Origin: Mesotoga infera
Lineage (GTDB): Bacteria > Thermotogota > Thermotogae > Petrotogales > Kosmotogaceae
DNA: 64,000 bases
Assembly: GCF_900157305.1 (NCBI RefSeq)
Contig: NZ_LS974202.1
Location: 2,666,001-2,730,000 of the forward strand
Reading direction: 5' to 3'
The notes under the pieces were generated by a model that saw only the letters and a program-made list of their open reading frames with translations, did not search any database and was not told where the DNA came from. Made by a program: the position numbers and the translations under genes. Positions 8,560-18,685 of this stretch are shown in pieces; the first letter of the stretch is position 1, and the number at the start of each line of letters is the position of its first letter.

Positions 8560-9309
8560 TTATGCATGGTTCCTGGCTATGGCAACCAACTGTACGAAGC
8601 TCTCGAGAAGACTCGCTCCACCAACCAGGCCGCCATCAATATCTTCCATGGCCACCAGAGAGTCGAAGTTGTCAGGTTTTATGCTTCCTCCGTAAAGGAT
8701 TCTAATGCTTTCCGCGAAATCACCGTCGTAGAGCCCGGCCAGAAATTGACGGATGTATTTCATCGTCTCTTCGGCCTGGTCAGGTGTCGCCACCACTCCC
8801 GTTCCAATGGCCCAAACAGGTTCATAGGCGATTATTACTCTGGAGGCCTCCTCTTTTGCAAAGCCCATCAGGCCGGCCTTTAACTGCCTCTCCAGAACAC
8901 TGTTGGTGAGGTTCGCCTTTCTCTCTTCGAGAGTCTCTCCGATACAGAGAATCGGCGTAAGACCGTTTTTAAGGATGGCCTTTATCTTCTCGTTGGTCTG
9001 TGCATCAGTCTCCCCGAATAGTTGCCTCCTTTCCGAGTGGCCGACGAGAACGTAATCGATATACAATTCCGTCAACATAGAAGCTGAAATTTCCCCAGTG
9101 AAAGCACCGCTGTCGGCCGGATAAATGTTCTGCACTCCGACTTTGATCTTCGTGTCTTTCATGATGTCGGCAACACCGGAAACGGCCAGACTTGTCGGGA
9201 AGACCGCCACATCGACAGTCGATTCTTCTCCTATCGAAGAGGCCAGGAACCCTGCGAACATTCGCGCCTCCTTCGGCGATTTGTTCATCTTCCAGTTACC
9301 TGCCACCAT
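8560..9309 (-). CDS. tpiA: Triosephosphate isomerase
   Basis: TpiA interconverts dihydroxyacetone phosphate and glyceraldehyde 3-phosphate in glycolysis. Visible active-site parts are AGNWKMNK with the catalytic Lys, VGHSERR with the catalytic His, YEPVWAIGTG with the catalytic Glu, and the phosphate-binding ILYGGSI. It is a full-length 249-residue TIM barrel. The ATG at 9309 overlaps the pgk stop (TGATG) and has no clear Shine-Dalgarno sequence, so translation must depend on coupling to pgk or on frameshifting from it (see the 9318-9327 site). Confidence 0.97.
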   Translation of the reverse strand: MVAGNWKMNKSPKEARMFAGFLASSIGEESTVDVAVFPTSLAVSGVADIMKDTKIKVGVQNIYPADSGAFTGEISASMLTELYIDYVLVGHSERRQLFGETDAQTNEKIKAILKNGLTPILCIGETLEERKANLTNSVLERQLKAGLMGFAKEEASRVIIAYEPVWAIGTGVVATPDQAEETMKYIRQFLAGLYDGDFAESIRILYGGSIKPDNFDSLVAMEDIDGGLVGGASLLESFVQLVAIARNHA

Positions 9310-10526
9310 CAATCTTCGTTTTTTTTTCCGGTCGTATTTGCAAGACTCTCTATACCGGGCATTTCGCGGCCTTCTAGCATCTCTAGCGAAGCACCGCCTC
9401 CAGTCGAAACGTGCGATACTTCCCCGGCCAGCCCGAACTTGTTTATCGCCGCCGCACTGTCTCCGCCGCCGATTATCGTAACTGCGTTTTTTAGAGCGGC
9501 AAGAGCTTTGGCTATCGTTTCGGTTCCTTTCGCAAAATCGTCGATCTCGAATACACCCAAAGGGCCGTTCCAGACGACAGTTTTGGCATCTGCAAGCTTG
9601 GACTCGAATAATTCAACGGTCTTCGGCCCTATATCCAGTCCCTTCCAGCCGGCCGGTATTCCATCATCAATCATGACGACTTTCTTCTCAACTCCGGGGG
9701 CAATTTCCCTGGCCGTAACCGCATCTACCGGAAGCACGAAATCGACTTTCTTTATGGAGGCCTTGTCTAATATTTCTCTGGCAAGTTCGAGTTTATCGTC
9801 TTCCACGAGTGAATCGCCAACGTTTCTACCGAGCGCCTTGAGAAAGGTGAACATCATGGCGCCTCCTATGAGTATTCTATCGGCCTTTTCCAGCAGGTTG
9901 GTTATCACTCCTATCTTGTCGGAAACTTTCGCACCACCCAGTATTACCACGTAAGGATGTTCGGGATTCTCTATCGCCATGCTCAGCATCTCGACTTCCT
10001 TTTCCATCAAAAAGCCTGCTACACTTACCAGATGAGCCGCCACCCCTGCGTTGGAAGCATGGCCTCTGTGGGCCGTCCCAAAGGCATCGTTGACATGAAT
10101 ATCCGCAAAAGCGGCCAGCTTCGCAGCGAATTCCGGGTTGTTCTTCTCTTCCTCGGGATAGAATCTCACATTTTCCAGAAGCAGTATCTCGCCATCTTTC
10201 ATATCGGAAACGGCCTTTTCAACTTCGGGACCGATGCAATCACCAACGAATTTGACAGGCTTACCTATAAGCTTTTCAAGTCTAAAGGCCACATTCTTGA
10301 GGGTGTATTTGGGATCTTTGCTCCCTTTTGGTCTTCCAAGATGGGAGACCAGAATAGCCTTCCCGCCCTTTTCGGTTATATATTCAATCGTAGGAATGGC
10401 CGCCACGATTCTCGTATCGTCGGTCACTTCCCCGGTTGTCTTGTCCAGCGGAACGTTGAAATCGACCCTGACAAGAACTCTTTTTCCTTTGAGTTCGACA
10501 TCTTTCAGTGTTAGTTTCTTAGCCAT
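9309..10526 (-). CDS. pgk: Phosphoglycerate kinase
   Basis: Pgk transfers the acyl phosphate of 1,3-bisphosphoglycerate to ADP. The 405-residue protein has the N-terminal signature [19 protein letters not shown], the hinge region, [24 protein letters not shown] and the C-terminal [13 protein letters not shown] and [13 protein letters not shown]. This is the full two-lobed enzyme. It is followed by tpiA with a 4-base offset overlap and preceded by gap with a hairpin between them, so pgk-tpiA may be made at a lower level than gap. In Thermotoga the two enzymes are fused. Confidence 0.97.
   Translation of the reverse strand: MAKKLTLKDVELKGKRVLVRVDFNVPLDKTTGEVTDDTRIVAAIPTIEYITEKGGKAILVSHLGRPKGSKDPKYTLKNVAFRLEKLIGKPVKFVGDCIGPEVEKAVSDMKDGEILLLENVRFYPEEEKNNPEFAAKLAAFADIHVNDAFGTAHRGHASNAGVAAHLVSVAGFLMEKEVEMLSMAIENPEHPYVVILGGAKVSDKIGVITNLLEKADRILIGGAMMFTFLKALGRNVGDSLVEDDKLELAREILDKASIKKVDFVLPVDAVTAREIAPGVEKKVVMIDDGIPAGWKGLDIGPKTVELFESKLADAKTVVWNGPLGVFEIDDFAKGTETIAKALAALKNAVTIIGGGDSAAAINKFGLAGEVSHVSTGGGASLEMLEGREMPGIESLANTTGKKNED
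9318..9327 (-). promoter_or_regulatory. Candidate -1 frameshift site joining pgk to tpiA
   Basis: Nine consecutive A bases (9327-9319 on the minus strand) lie four codons before the pgk stop. In the pgk frame they read A AAA AAA, a classic slippery heptamer. A -1 slip continues as AAA CGA AGA TTG ATG with no stop, straight into the tpiA frame. The product would be a PGK-TIM fusion with the linker KRRL. Thermotoga maritima is known to make a covalent PGK-TIM protein. No stimulatory structure was checked. Confidence 0.5.
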
Positions 10527-10544
10527 ACTCTGACCCTCCTTCTC

Positions 10545-10571
10545 ATCAAAACGGGGCCATAAATGGCCCCG
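10545..10571 (-). terminator. Hairpin with T-run between gap and pgk
   Basis: CGGGGCCA pairs with TGGCCCCG around a 4-base loop, followed on the minus strand by TTTTGATGAG. It lies 16 bases after the gap stop and 19 before the pgk start, so it probably acts as an attenuating terminator or as a 3' stabiliser of the gap message. Confidence 0.65.
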
Positions 10572-10587
10572 CTTCAGAAAGCTTCGA

Positions 10588-11586
<999 letters not shown>

Positions 11587-11595
11587 CTACACCTC

Positions 11596-11961
11596 CTAAA
11601 GTATATTGTTCGGCAGATTCAGTGCTCCGGTTACCTTTGACATTTCTTCATCGCGTTTTTTCGTTACTTCCGATAGTGCTTCGTTTACTCCGGCGATTAT
11701 AAGATCTTGAACGACCTCGAAATCCTCTTCTTTTAATTCTTGATCGACTTCTATAGATTTTATCCTGTAATCACATGTTGCCACAACGCTGATCGCGCCC
11801 CCGCCGGCCGAAGCCGACACTTCCATGTTCTTGAAGGTGTCTTCAAGGTTGTCCATTTCCTCTTGAGCTTTTTGAGCCTGCTTCAAGAGATCGTTCATGT
11901 TCGCTCCCTTTTTCGAACCTCCGTAATTTCTGCCTCCAAGGCCTCTGAGTTTTTTGGCCAT
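11596..11961 (-). CDS. ybaB: YbaB/EbfC nucleoid-associated protein
   Basis: A 121-residue member of the YbaB/EbfC family, small dimeric DNA-binding proteins found next to dnaX in most bacteria. The core is NDLLKQAQKAQEEMDNLED and the following beta region (VSASAGGGAISVVATCDYRIKSI), ending in VNEALSEVTKKRDEEMSKVTG. The N-terminus carries a basic glycine-rich extension of about 20 residues; MNDLLKQ inside could be an alternative start, so the extension is not certain. The gene begins 1 base after dnaX ends. Confidence 0.9.
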   Translation of the reverse strand: MAKKLRGLGGRNYGGSKKGANMNDLLKQAQKAQEEMDNLEDTFKNMEVSASAGGGAISVVATCDYRIKSIEVDQELKEEDFEVVQDLIIAGVNEALSEVTKKRDEEMSKVTGALNLPNNIL

Positions 11962-11962
11962 T

Positions 11963-13444
11963 TCAGTCCTCCTCTATTTCAATCTTGAATTCTCCAGGTG
12001 CACCGTTAACGTTTAAACCGAGCACATCCATGAAGTTCTTGACGTAGGCCCTTTGGTCTTTATCAAGCTTTTCGAAGGCTTTTGGGCTTTTGTCTCTGGA
12101 GAGAGAGACAGACTTCCCCACGACCTCCGTAGAGATGCTGTTGATCATGTCGAGTTTCTCTTCTATAAGGTGCGAAACAAAATCCTCGTCGCTATCCACA
12201 ATGAGCGATCCTCCGTCTTCCGATAGAGTTATCCTCGAAAGACCGAGGAGCACCCAAAGCAAAGTGAAATCTTTTTCGTAGAGATGATCAAGGAGTTTTT
12301 CAACCGGACCGCGCGAGATATCGTCTCCTCCTGTCGAAAGAGGCGGGACCTCGACTTTGGTCTGTACGTCATTCTTCGCAACGGCCGTGCCCTCAAGCCC
12401 ACCTTTTTTCGAGACGACTCCAGTGGTTTTATTTATACCGGCCAGCTCAGAACTCTTCAATATGGTCATCACTTCGAAGACTGCCTTTTTATCTTCGGCG
12501 TATTTCATCTCCTTGAGTATTTCCCAGAGGCCCGAAATCATCTGCAGGGCGCCCAACCTCATGTCTTTAACGTATTCTTCCTTAACAAATTCTATCGATT
12601 GTTCAAGCAGAGATTCGTACGAAAACCCCTCGTCGAGTACCTCTTTGGAAACTTTAAGCAATCGATTTGGATCTGCCCCCGAAAAGGCTTCCAGAAAGCT
12701 GGTGATAAGTTCGTTCGGGAGTATTCCGAGCGTCAATCTCACCGATTGATCGTCCAGCGAGCCGGTGAAGGCCAAAACCCTCTCCATGAGGTTAACCGCG
12801 TCTCTCATGCCACCACGCGCGGCACGGGCTATCCTCGTCAGACCGTCTTCTGAAAAGGAGAAGGATTCAGAGGTCGCTATTCTTTCAAGATAAATTACGA
12901 TCTCTTCTTCGCTTAAAGTCTTGAAGGTGAATACCTGACACCTTGAGAGTATAGTCTCGGGGACCTTCTCGATATTCGTAGTGGCCAGAATGAAGACTAC
13001 TCTTTCGGGAGGCTCCTCGAGTGTTTTCAATAAAGCATTGAAGGCTTCGCGGGTAAGCATGTGGAACTCATCTATTATGTAGATCTTGTAGCGTCCCATA
13101 ACCGGCCTATAAGCGGCTGAGTCTCTTATCTTTCGGATCTCGTCGATTCCCCGGTACGACGCAGCATCGAGCTCGACGACATCCAGGTGCGACGATGTAT
13201 CTATGGCCCGACAGGATTGACATATGCCACAGGGTTTTTCATTCGATTCGGAGAGGCAGTTGAGCATTTTGGCGAAGATACGGGCAGTTGTGGTCTTTCC
13301 CGTCCCTCTCGAACCCGAGAAAATATAAGCATGCGAGATGGAACTCTTTTCAAAAGACTTAATCAGGACCTCTTTCACTTGATCCTGACCAACCAGCTCA
13401 CTGAAGTTTTTTGGCCTGTACTTTCTGTATAGAACCTCCGACAT
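11963..13444 (-). CDS. dnaX: DNA polymerase III subunit gamma/tau
   Basis: DnaX is the clamp-loader ATPase that organises the replicase. The 493-residue protein starts with the typical YRKYRPKNFSELVGQDQV, has Walker A GSRGTGKTTTARIF near residue 45, a zinc site around CGICQSC, Walker B IIDEFHMLT, the arginine-bearing LSRCQVF sensor region and a shorter C-terminal part than E. coli tau. It heads the ybaB-gap-pgk-tpiA string. A strong extended -10 lies about 20 bases upstream. I saw no internal site that would produce a short gamma form. Confidence 0.95.
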   Translation of the reverse strand: MSEVLYRKYRPKNFSELVGQDQVKEVLIKSFEKSSISHAYIFSGSRGTGKTTTARIFAKMLNCLSESNEKPCGICQSCRAIDTSSHLDVVELDAASYRGIDEIRKIRDSAAYRPVMGRYKIYIIDEFHMLTREAFNALLKTLEEPPERVVFILATTNIEKVPETILSRCQVFTFKTLSEEEIVIYLERIATSESFSFSEDGLTRIARAARGGMRDAVNLMERVLAFTGSLDDQSVRLTLGILPNELITSFLEAFSGADPNRLLKVSKEVLDEGFSYESLLEQSIEFVKEEYVKDMRLGALQMISGLWEILKEMKYAEDKKAVFEVMTILKSSELAGINKTTGVVSKKGGLEGTAVAKNDVQTKVEVPPLSTGGDDISRGPVEKLLDHLYEKDFTLLWVLLGLSRITLSEDGGSLIVDSDEDFVSHLIEEKLDMINSISTEVVGKSVSLSRDKSPKAFEKLDKDQRAYVKNFMDVLGLNVNGAPGEFKIEIEED

Positions 13445-13464
13445 CTTATCACCCGTTCAACTGA

Positions 13465-13473
13465 ATTATAGCA
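13465..13473 (-). promoter_or_regulatory. Extended -10 promoter of dnaX operon
   Basis: On the minus strand TGCTATAAT (13473-13465) is a perfect extended -10; no convincing -35 lies upstream. The message would begin about 14 bases before the dnaX ATG, so the leader is barely longer than the ribosome site GGGTGATAAG. Confidence 0.65.
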
Positions 13474-13584
13474 GATTGCCAGAATTTTGTTTGCCCACAA
13501 TGAAAACATTGAATAAAAATATGTGAAATAATTAACAATCTGTATTATTCAGCAGAACGGTTACCCCTGTCCATAGGCGTTTTC

Positions 13585-14421
13585 TTATACTGTATCCTTC
13601 AAACGTCTCTCACTAGAAAATTCCCGCGCATTGCGATCGAATCGATCGAGCCAGATCTCGTTAAAGGAACGCAGATCGCTTTCAAGATCTTCAACGTATA
13701 TCTCATCACAGCTCTGGAAGAAATCTATGGGACTGACGGAGATGAAGCCAGCCTTAATGCACTTGAAATCCAGATCGGACTCTTCCAGCTCGTAGATTAT
13801 CTCTCTTCTCATCCAGTAAACTGGCTCGCCCCATTCATTCGTATTCTTTTCGAACCAGCGCCTTTTCACTAGCCCGCCAGGTCTAGTACGAGCTATACCA
13901 CGAATATTCTGGCGCGGAAGTGAGGGTACGTTTACGTTCAGAACGGTGTACCTTGGTAGTTTTCTCCAGTCGTAATAAAGTATGAATTTATCGACGAAAT
14001 CCAGTGCTGCCAAGAAATCAGGATTCTCATCGGACACCACTGAAACGGCGATCGCCGGAATACCAAGAGTTCTAGCTTCGAGCGCCGCCGATATGGTACC
14101 CGAATATCTTATGTCCACACCCAGGTTTTGCCCGTGGTTAATTCCACTCACCACTATATCGAAAACGTTATCGCCGAAGAGAGTTGAGGCAGCCACCACG
14201 CAGTCTGCCGGCGTGCCGCTCGTACAGAAGGAATTGACACCTTCCACGGTAGCCTTTTCCCGTATCCTCACGGGAGTCAGCCATGTAATCGAGTGACTCA
14301 CGCCGCTCCGGTTACCTTCCGGAGCCACAACCGTGACATCGTGATTTAGCGCGAGCCTTCTGGCGAGAAGCCGAATCCCCGCGGCTTCTATGCCATCGTC
14401 GTTTGTAAGAAGTACTTTCAA
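13585..14421 (-). CDS. surE: 5'-nucleotidase / survival protein SurE
   Basis: SurE is a metal-dependent phosphatase acting on nucleoside monophosphates. The metal-binding LLTNDDGIEAAG is at the N-terminus, followed by GNRSGVSHSIT, SGINHGQNLG and YSGTISAALEA, all family signatures. At 278 residues it is slightly longer than usual, with an extra charged tail. The start is TTG at 14421 with GGTGG upstream. It stands alone between dnaX and the flavodoxin-like gene on the minus strand. Confidence 0.94.
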   Translation of the reverse strand: MKVLLTNDDGIEAAGIRLLARRLALNHDVTVVAPEGNRSGVSHSITWLTPVRIREKATVEGVNSFCTSGTPADCVVAASTLFGDNVFDIVVSGINHGQNLGVDIRYSGTISAALEARTLGIPAIAVSVVSDENPDFLAALDFVDKFILYYDWRKLPRYTVLNVNVPSLPRQNIRGIARTRPGGLVKRRWFEKNTNEWGEPVYWMRREIIYELEESDLDFKCIKAGFISVSPIDFFQSCDEIYVEDLESDLRSFNEIWLDRFDRNAREFSSERRLKDTV

Positions 14422-14532
14422 TTGAATTCACCACCCGATAAACTGTAAGTATTGATCTATCTATCAACCGGTCAATATAAAGATAAAGCCGGAAACTCAC
14501 TTCTAGCTGCGCCTGTCTTTCCGCATATCGAT

Positions 14533-15066
14533 TCAGAGATCGAGCAGTTCGCGGGCCCACTCTCTTGAAGTCTCAACATACTCGTCCATTCTCGAGGCGG
14601 GCGATTCGAAATCGATCTCCTGAACGATCTCGTTTCCCTTTAGAGCTTTCTTCAGATTCTCCAGCGCAGCGCCAATAATTCCCTGATGCGTGCAGAAGAG
14701 GGCAATCCTTTTACCTTTAATGTTCGTCTTCTCGAAAAATGTGTTGAATGGCGGCGCATAAGTGAGAGCCCATACAGGCGTACCGATGATTATCATTTCA
14801 TAAAGATCGGGATCAAAATTGAATGGCTCGAGTTCAGGTTTGTTATTCATAGCAACCGATTCGCTACCCCAAACATGCTCCCTTTCAGGATTGTATCCGG
14901 GTGCCGATTCTATCTGTTCGGGATTCTCTGCATGATGGTAATAAGTGCGGGCGAACTCACCGGTAGGCACCAGCCTCAACAAATCAGCGCCGATTGAGGA
15001 CGCCATCGCCTCAGCCAGCGTCCTGGTACTTTCATCGAAAGAAAAGTAGATTACTATTGACTTCAT
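14533..15066 (-). CDS. Flavodoxin-family protein
   Basis: A 177-residue protein with a flavodoxin-like fold. The N-terminus IVIYFSFDESTRTLAEAMA has the place of the FMN phosphate loop, and IIIGTPVWALTYAPP is the typical second FMN-contact segment. It has no membrane segment. A long insert (about residues 40-90) sets it apart from short electron-carrier flavodoxins and resembles the family of flavodoxins often annotated as NADPH-dependent FMN proteins of unknown partner. GGAGGCGAAGGGC precedes the ATG. A -10 TATAAT lies 90 bases upstream. Confidence 0.78.
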   Translation of the reverse strand: MKSIVIYFSFDESTRTLAEAMASSIGADLLRLVPTGEFARTYYHHAENPEQIESAPGYNPEREHVWGSESVAMNNKPELEPFNFDPDLYEMIIIGTPVWALTYAPPFNTFFEKTNIKGKRIALFCTHQGIIGAALENLKKALKGNEIVQEIDFESPASRMDEYVETSREWARELLDL

Positions 15067-15154
15067 GCCCTTCGCCTCCTCTTTGGCGGTCTAACAAATC
15101 TCGCTGAATGGAATGCCTCACAGATAAGAAAGGACAAACCTCATAGATACTCTT

Positions 15155-15183
15155 ATTATAGACTGAAAAACCGTCGATTTCAG
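15155..15183 (-). promoter_or_regulatory. Promoter of flavodoxin-like gene
   Basis: On the minus strand TATAAT (15160-15155) has CTGAAA 17 bases upstream (15183-15178), a 4 of 6 match to the -35 consensus. The leader to the ATG at 15066 would be about 80 bases. Confidence 0.5.
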
Positions 15184-15428
15184 GACTCACTGTGAGGATT
15201 ATGAGTCGTACGTTGCAGATTGTTGATAAGAGTTGGGAAAGGGTGTCGAAAGTTCCCTTCACTAACGAAAGAGAGAGCGAAAATAAAAGCTGCCAGTCTC
15301 CTGATGTCTATACCTGATTTTCGCGTCTCGCATCTTGTTCATCTCGCCCTCTCGCCTCTTATCTCTCCATCTCTCCTCCGGTGCCCCGCTCTTTCGATCA
15401 TCTTAATCGTCTATTCGCATCCGGCATG

Positions 15429-15434
15429 TATAAT
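15429..15434 (+). promoter_or_regulatory. -10 element of DUF89-decarboxylase unit
   Basis: ATG-TATAAT at 15426-15434 is a perfect -10; the -35 region is weak. The ATG at 15452 is only about 10 bases past the expected transcription start, with the ribosome site GAGGTGATGGG filling the leader. Confidence 0.5.
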
Positions 15435-15451
15435 TCCGTCGAGGTGATGGG

Positions 15452-16300
15452 ATGAAAATAGATCCGAGATGTATACCATGCAATATGAGCGCGCTGGTGA
15501 GAATACTTTCACAAAACGGCGTCAAGCGAGAAGATCAGCTCTCAGCTGCTAGACTGTTCTTGAAAGATATGGCAGAGATGGATCTGGAGAACGAGACTCC
15601 GATTGAAATTGGACGCAAAGTGGGGAAGGCTCTCAAAGTAGTCTTGGGCGAGATCGATGCCTTCAGGGAGGTCAAAAAAGCGGCTAATGATCTCCTCCTT
15701 GAAGTCTATGACGTGCTAAAGGAGAAACTCCGTGCGCTCGACGATCCTTTGATCGGAGCTCTGAAGCTATCGGTGGCAGGTAATATCATAGATTTCGCCC
15801 CGGGCCACAGAATCGACATAGACGCAACCATGAGGCAGGCTCTCTCCATTCCCTTCGCGATCGACGATCTCGAAGAGCTCTCCAGAAGAATCAAAAAAGC
15901 GAAAAGTATGTTGATTGTGGGTGATAACTGTGGCGAAGTGGTCCTCGATAAACTCCTGATGGAGATAGCAGAAGTTCCGGAAACATATTTCGCAGTGCGC
16001 GGCGAACCGACTCTAAATGACGTCACTATTAGGGAAGCGCTCGAAGTCGGCCTGGACAGCGTAGCTAATCTTATCGATTCTGGGGCAGACGCCCCCGGTA
16101 TGCAGGAAGATAGAATGAATGACGAGTTCGAGGATATATATACCGGTGCCGACGTGGTAATCTCTAAGGGACAGGGAAATCTGGAAGGATTGAGCTCTGC
16201 TAAAAGGGAGATCTTCTTCCTTTTGATGGCCAAGTGCGAGGTTATAGGCAGTTTTCTAAATGTTCCAAAAGGATCGTTTGTAGCCTACAGAAAGGCATGA
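15452..16300 (+). CDS. DUF89/ARMT1-like damage-control phosphatase
   Basis: The 282-residue protein belongs to the DUF89 family, metal-dependent phosphatases proposed to remove damaged or surplus sugar phosphates and related metabolites. Visible are the N-terminal CIPCNMSALVRIL with two cysteines, as in prokaryotic DUF89 proteins, the metal-site motif GDNCGEVVLDKLL, RGEPTLNDVTIREA and SKGQGNLEGL near the end. Its stop is directly followed by the decarboxylase gene, so the two are co-transcribed. Its substrate cannot be told from sequence. Confidence 0.85.
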   Translation: MKIDPRCIPCNMSALVRILSQNGVKREDQLSAARLFLKDMAEMDLENETPIEIGRKVGKALKVVLGEIDAFREVKKAANDLLLEVYDVLKEKLRALDDPLIGALKLSVAGNIIDFAPGHRIDIDATMRQALSIPFAIDDLEELSRRIKKAKSMLIVGDNCGEVVLDKLLMEIAEVPETYFAVRGEPTLNDVTIREALEVGLDSVANLIDSGADAPGMQEDRMNDEFEDIYTGADVVISKGQGNLEGLSSAKREIFFLLMAKCEVIGSFLNVPKGSFVAYRKA

Positions 16301-16315
16301 TTGGGGGGAGCGGAG

Positions 16316-18658
16316 ATGGAGTGGTTCAAGGATTTTTCTATTCTGGTAGTTGACGATGATCTGCGCTCGGAAAACACTGGTGGAAGGGCAACTCGAGAGA
16401 TAATCAAAGAGCTCCAAAAAAGGGGCCTGTCCGTCATAGAATCGTATTCGGGTTATGACTGCAAAATCGAATTCATGTCTCACTCCAATATAAGCTGCAT
16501 CCTGCTCGACTGGGATCTCGTGATAAGATCCGACGAAGAGTTTCTCGGTCCGGGAGAGATAATAGAGATAATCAGGGGCAAAAACGCCCTTATACCGCTC
16601 TTTCTGATGACCGAAAAACTCAGGGTCAAAGAAATTCCGCTCGAGATAGTCAGTCAGATAGACGGTTACGTGTGGAAACTAGAAGACAGCCCATCCTTCA
16701 TAGCCGGCCGTATCGAAGAGGCTATCGAGAGATACATGGAAGAACTACTGCCGCCCTTTCTCAAAGAGCTGATTCATTACGTGGATGAGTTCAAGTACTC
16801 ATGGCACACTCCCGGACACAGCGGTGGCGAAGCCTTTCTGAAATCTCCCACCGGGAAGCTCTTTCACAGGTTTTTCGGAGAGAACGTTTTTCGCAGCGAT
16901 CTCTCCGTATCTGTCCCTGAGCTCGGCTCTCTTCTCGAGCACACCGAAGCCATAGGTGCGGCTGAAAAGTTCGCGGCCAAGATCTTTGGAGCCGACGAGA
17001 CGTACTTTGTCACTAACGGAACGTCCACATCCAACAAGATCGTCTTTCATTCCTGCGTTACCCCTGGCGACATCGTTCTCATTGACAGGAACTGTCATAA
17101 ATCGATAATGCATTCGATTATAATGACAGGTGCGATTCCGATATACCTTACTCCTAGCAGAAACTCTCTCGGTATTATCGGTCCCATTCATGAAGAGGAG
17201 TTCGACTGGGCCGAGATAAAAAAGAAAATCAATTCCAGTTCTCTGGTTAGCGACAAAGAAAACTTCAGAATCAAGCTGGCAGTCGTGACGAATTCGACGT
17301 ACGACGGGCTCTGTTACAACACCAGGAAGATAATCGACAGACTCGAGGGTGTTGTAGATTACGTTCTCTTCGACGAGGCCTGGTACGCGTATGCCAATTT
17401 TCATCCGATGTACGTGGGCAGATACGGGATGTCTCCTGAAATAGATCGAGAGAAGGCTCCGACCGTTTTCACGACTCACTCAACGCACAAACTGCTAGCC
17501 GCTTTTTCCCAGGGTTCAATGATCCATGTTAAAGATGGGAAGAAGAAAATAGATCACGGAAGATTCAACGAGGCTTACATGATGCATATGTCGACCTCGC
17601 CCCAGTACGCTATAATCGCTTCGCTCGATGTTTCCTCGAAGATGATGGCCGGAAACTCCGGTAGATTCCTCATCGACGAAACGATACAGGAAGCGATAAT
17701 CTTCAGGAAGAAGATGAAACACTTGAGCGAAGAAATAGAGGATAAAGAGGTCGATCGCAAGAGAAGATGGTGGTTCGAGATCTGGCAGCCAGCGCAGATC
17801 ACCATGGAGAACGAAAAGGGCGAAAGGAAAAGAGAAGATATAGAAGATATCGACGAACAACTCCTCAAGGAGCATCCCGAATACTGGTGCTTGAAGGGAA
17901 ATGCGGACTGGCACGGTTTCGGGAAGTTGGAAAGCGATTATATACTCCTCGACCCCATCAAAGTGACCGTAATGACGCCGGGGATAACCAAACAGGGCAG
18001 AATGAGGAATTGGGGGATACCTGCCACCATAGTGACTACCTTTCTCAGAGACCGCGGTATAGTGGTCGAGAAATCCGGACACTATTCATTCCTTATACTC
18101 TTTTCGCTGGGTCTCACTAAAGGAAAGTCCGGTACGCTGCTGGCGGAGCTTTTCACGTTCAAGAAGCTGTTCGACGAAAATGCCCCGCTTGACGATATTT
18201 TTCCGGATATAGTCAAGAAACATCCGAAAAAATACGGCAAAATGACTCTCCAGGAGTTATCTGAACAGATGCACGAGTACCTCCGAAAGGCCAGAATCGC
18301 TAGAGTTTTGAAAGACGTCTATTCGCAGGCTCCCGAACAGGTAATGCTTCCGGCAAAAGCTTACTATGAATTGGTAAACGGCAACACCGAACTGGTGAGG
18401 ATAAGGGAACTTCAGAACAGGATTTCCGCTGTCATGGTTGTTCCATACCCTCCCGGCATACCGGTGATCATGCCCGGCGAGAGGTACACGCCCGAAACCA
18501 AGAGGATCATCGAATATCTAAACTTTTCGGAGGATTTCGACAACAGGTTCCCAGGGTTCGAAAACGAGATGCACGGCCTAAAGGTGAAGCTAGACAGCAA
18601 CAATAAAAAGAGATTCTACACCTATTGCCTGAAGGAAACATCCCAGGAATCAACATAA
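16316..18658 (+). CDS. Orn/Lys/Arg decarboxylase, biodegradative type
   Basis: A 780-residue PLP enzyme of the large acid-inducible ornithine/lysine/arginine decarboxylase family, which makes amines and consumes protons. The N-terminal 125 residues form the receiver-like wing domain (ILVVDDDLRS, LLDWDLVI). The PLP core follows with TNGTSTSNKIV, FDEAWYAYANFHPMY and the PLP lysine in THSTHKLLAAFSQGSM; the C-terminal domain ends the protein. The exact amino acid cannot be decided. The frame is open to a TTG at 16301, but the purine-rich GGGGGGAGCGGAG precedes the ATG at 16316. It follows the DUF89 gene by 15 bases. Confidence 0.88.
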   Translation: MEWFKDFSILVVDDDLRSENTGGRATREIIKELQKRGLSVIESYSGYDCKIEFMSHSNISCILLDWDLVIRSDEEFLGPGEIIEIIRGKNALIPLFLMTEKLRVKEIPLEIVSQIDGYVWKLEDSPSFIAGRIEEAIERYMEELLPPFLKELIHYVDEFKYSWHTPGHSGGEAFLKSPTGKLFHRFFGENVFRSDLSVSVPELGSLLEHTEAIGAAEKFAAKIFGADETYFVTNGTSTSNKIVFHSCVTPGDIVLIDRNCHKSIMHSIIMTGAIPIYLTPSRNSLGIIGPIHEEEFDWAEIKKKINSSSLVSDKENFRIKLAVVTNSTYDGLCYNTRKIIDRLEGVVDYVLFDEAWYAYANFHPMYVGRYGMSPEIDREKAPTVFTTHSTHKLLAAFSQGSMIHVKDGKKKIDHGRFNEAYMMHMSTSPQYAIIASLDVSSKMMAGNSGRFLIDETIQEAIIFRKKMKHLSEEIEDKEVDRKRRWWFEIWQPAQITMENEKGERKREDIEDIDEQLLKEHPEYWCLKGNADWHGFGKLESDYILLDPIKVTVMTPGITKQGRMRNWGIPATIVTTFLRDRGIVVEKSGHYSFLILFSLGLTKGKSGTLLAELFTFKKLFDENAPLDDIFPDIVKKHPKKYGKMTLQELSEQMHEYLRKARIARVLKDVYSQAPEQVMLPAKAYYELVNGNTELVRIRELQNRISAVMVVPYPPGIPVIMPGERYTPETKRIIEYLNFSEDFDNRFPGFENEMHGLKVKLDSNNKKRFYTYCLKETSQEST

Positions 18659-18685
18659 TTGATATGTATTTGGAACTGAATAATC

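Larger units (their letters stand above)
15067..15451. other. Intergenic region with divergent promoters
   Basis: This 385-base gap separates the flavodoxin-like gene (minus) from the DUF89 gene (plus). Besides the two promoter candidates listed separately, it has a strongly pyrimidine-rich stretch (about 15340-15395, repeated CTCTC motifs) ahead of the plus-strand promoter. A short minus-strand frame here (15262-15032) overlaps the flavodoxin start and does not look coding. I see no RNA structure. Confidence 0.5.

Noticed and set aside
11963-13444. A frameshift site in dnaX producing a short gamma subunit
   Set aside because: TCG AAA AAA GGT (about 12400) is a partial slippery site, but the -1 frame runs on for more than 40 codons without a stop and no strong site or early stop pair was found. 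The E. coli-like arrangement is not present.
15032-15262. A 76-codon minus-strand frame ahead of the flavodoxin gene
   Set aside because: It overlaps the start and promoter of the flavodoxin-like gene, has no ribosome site and shows no recognisable sequence pattern.
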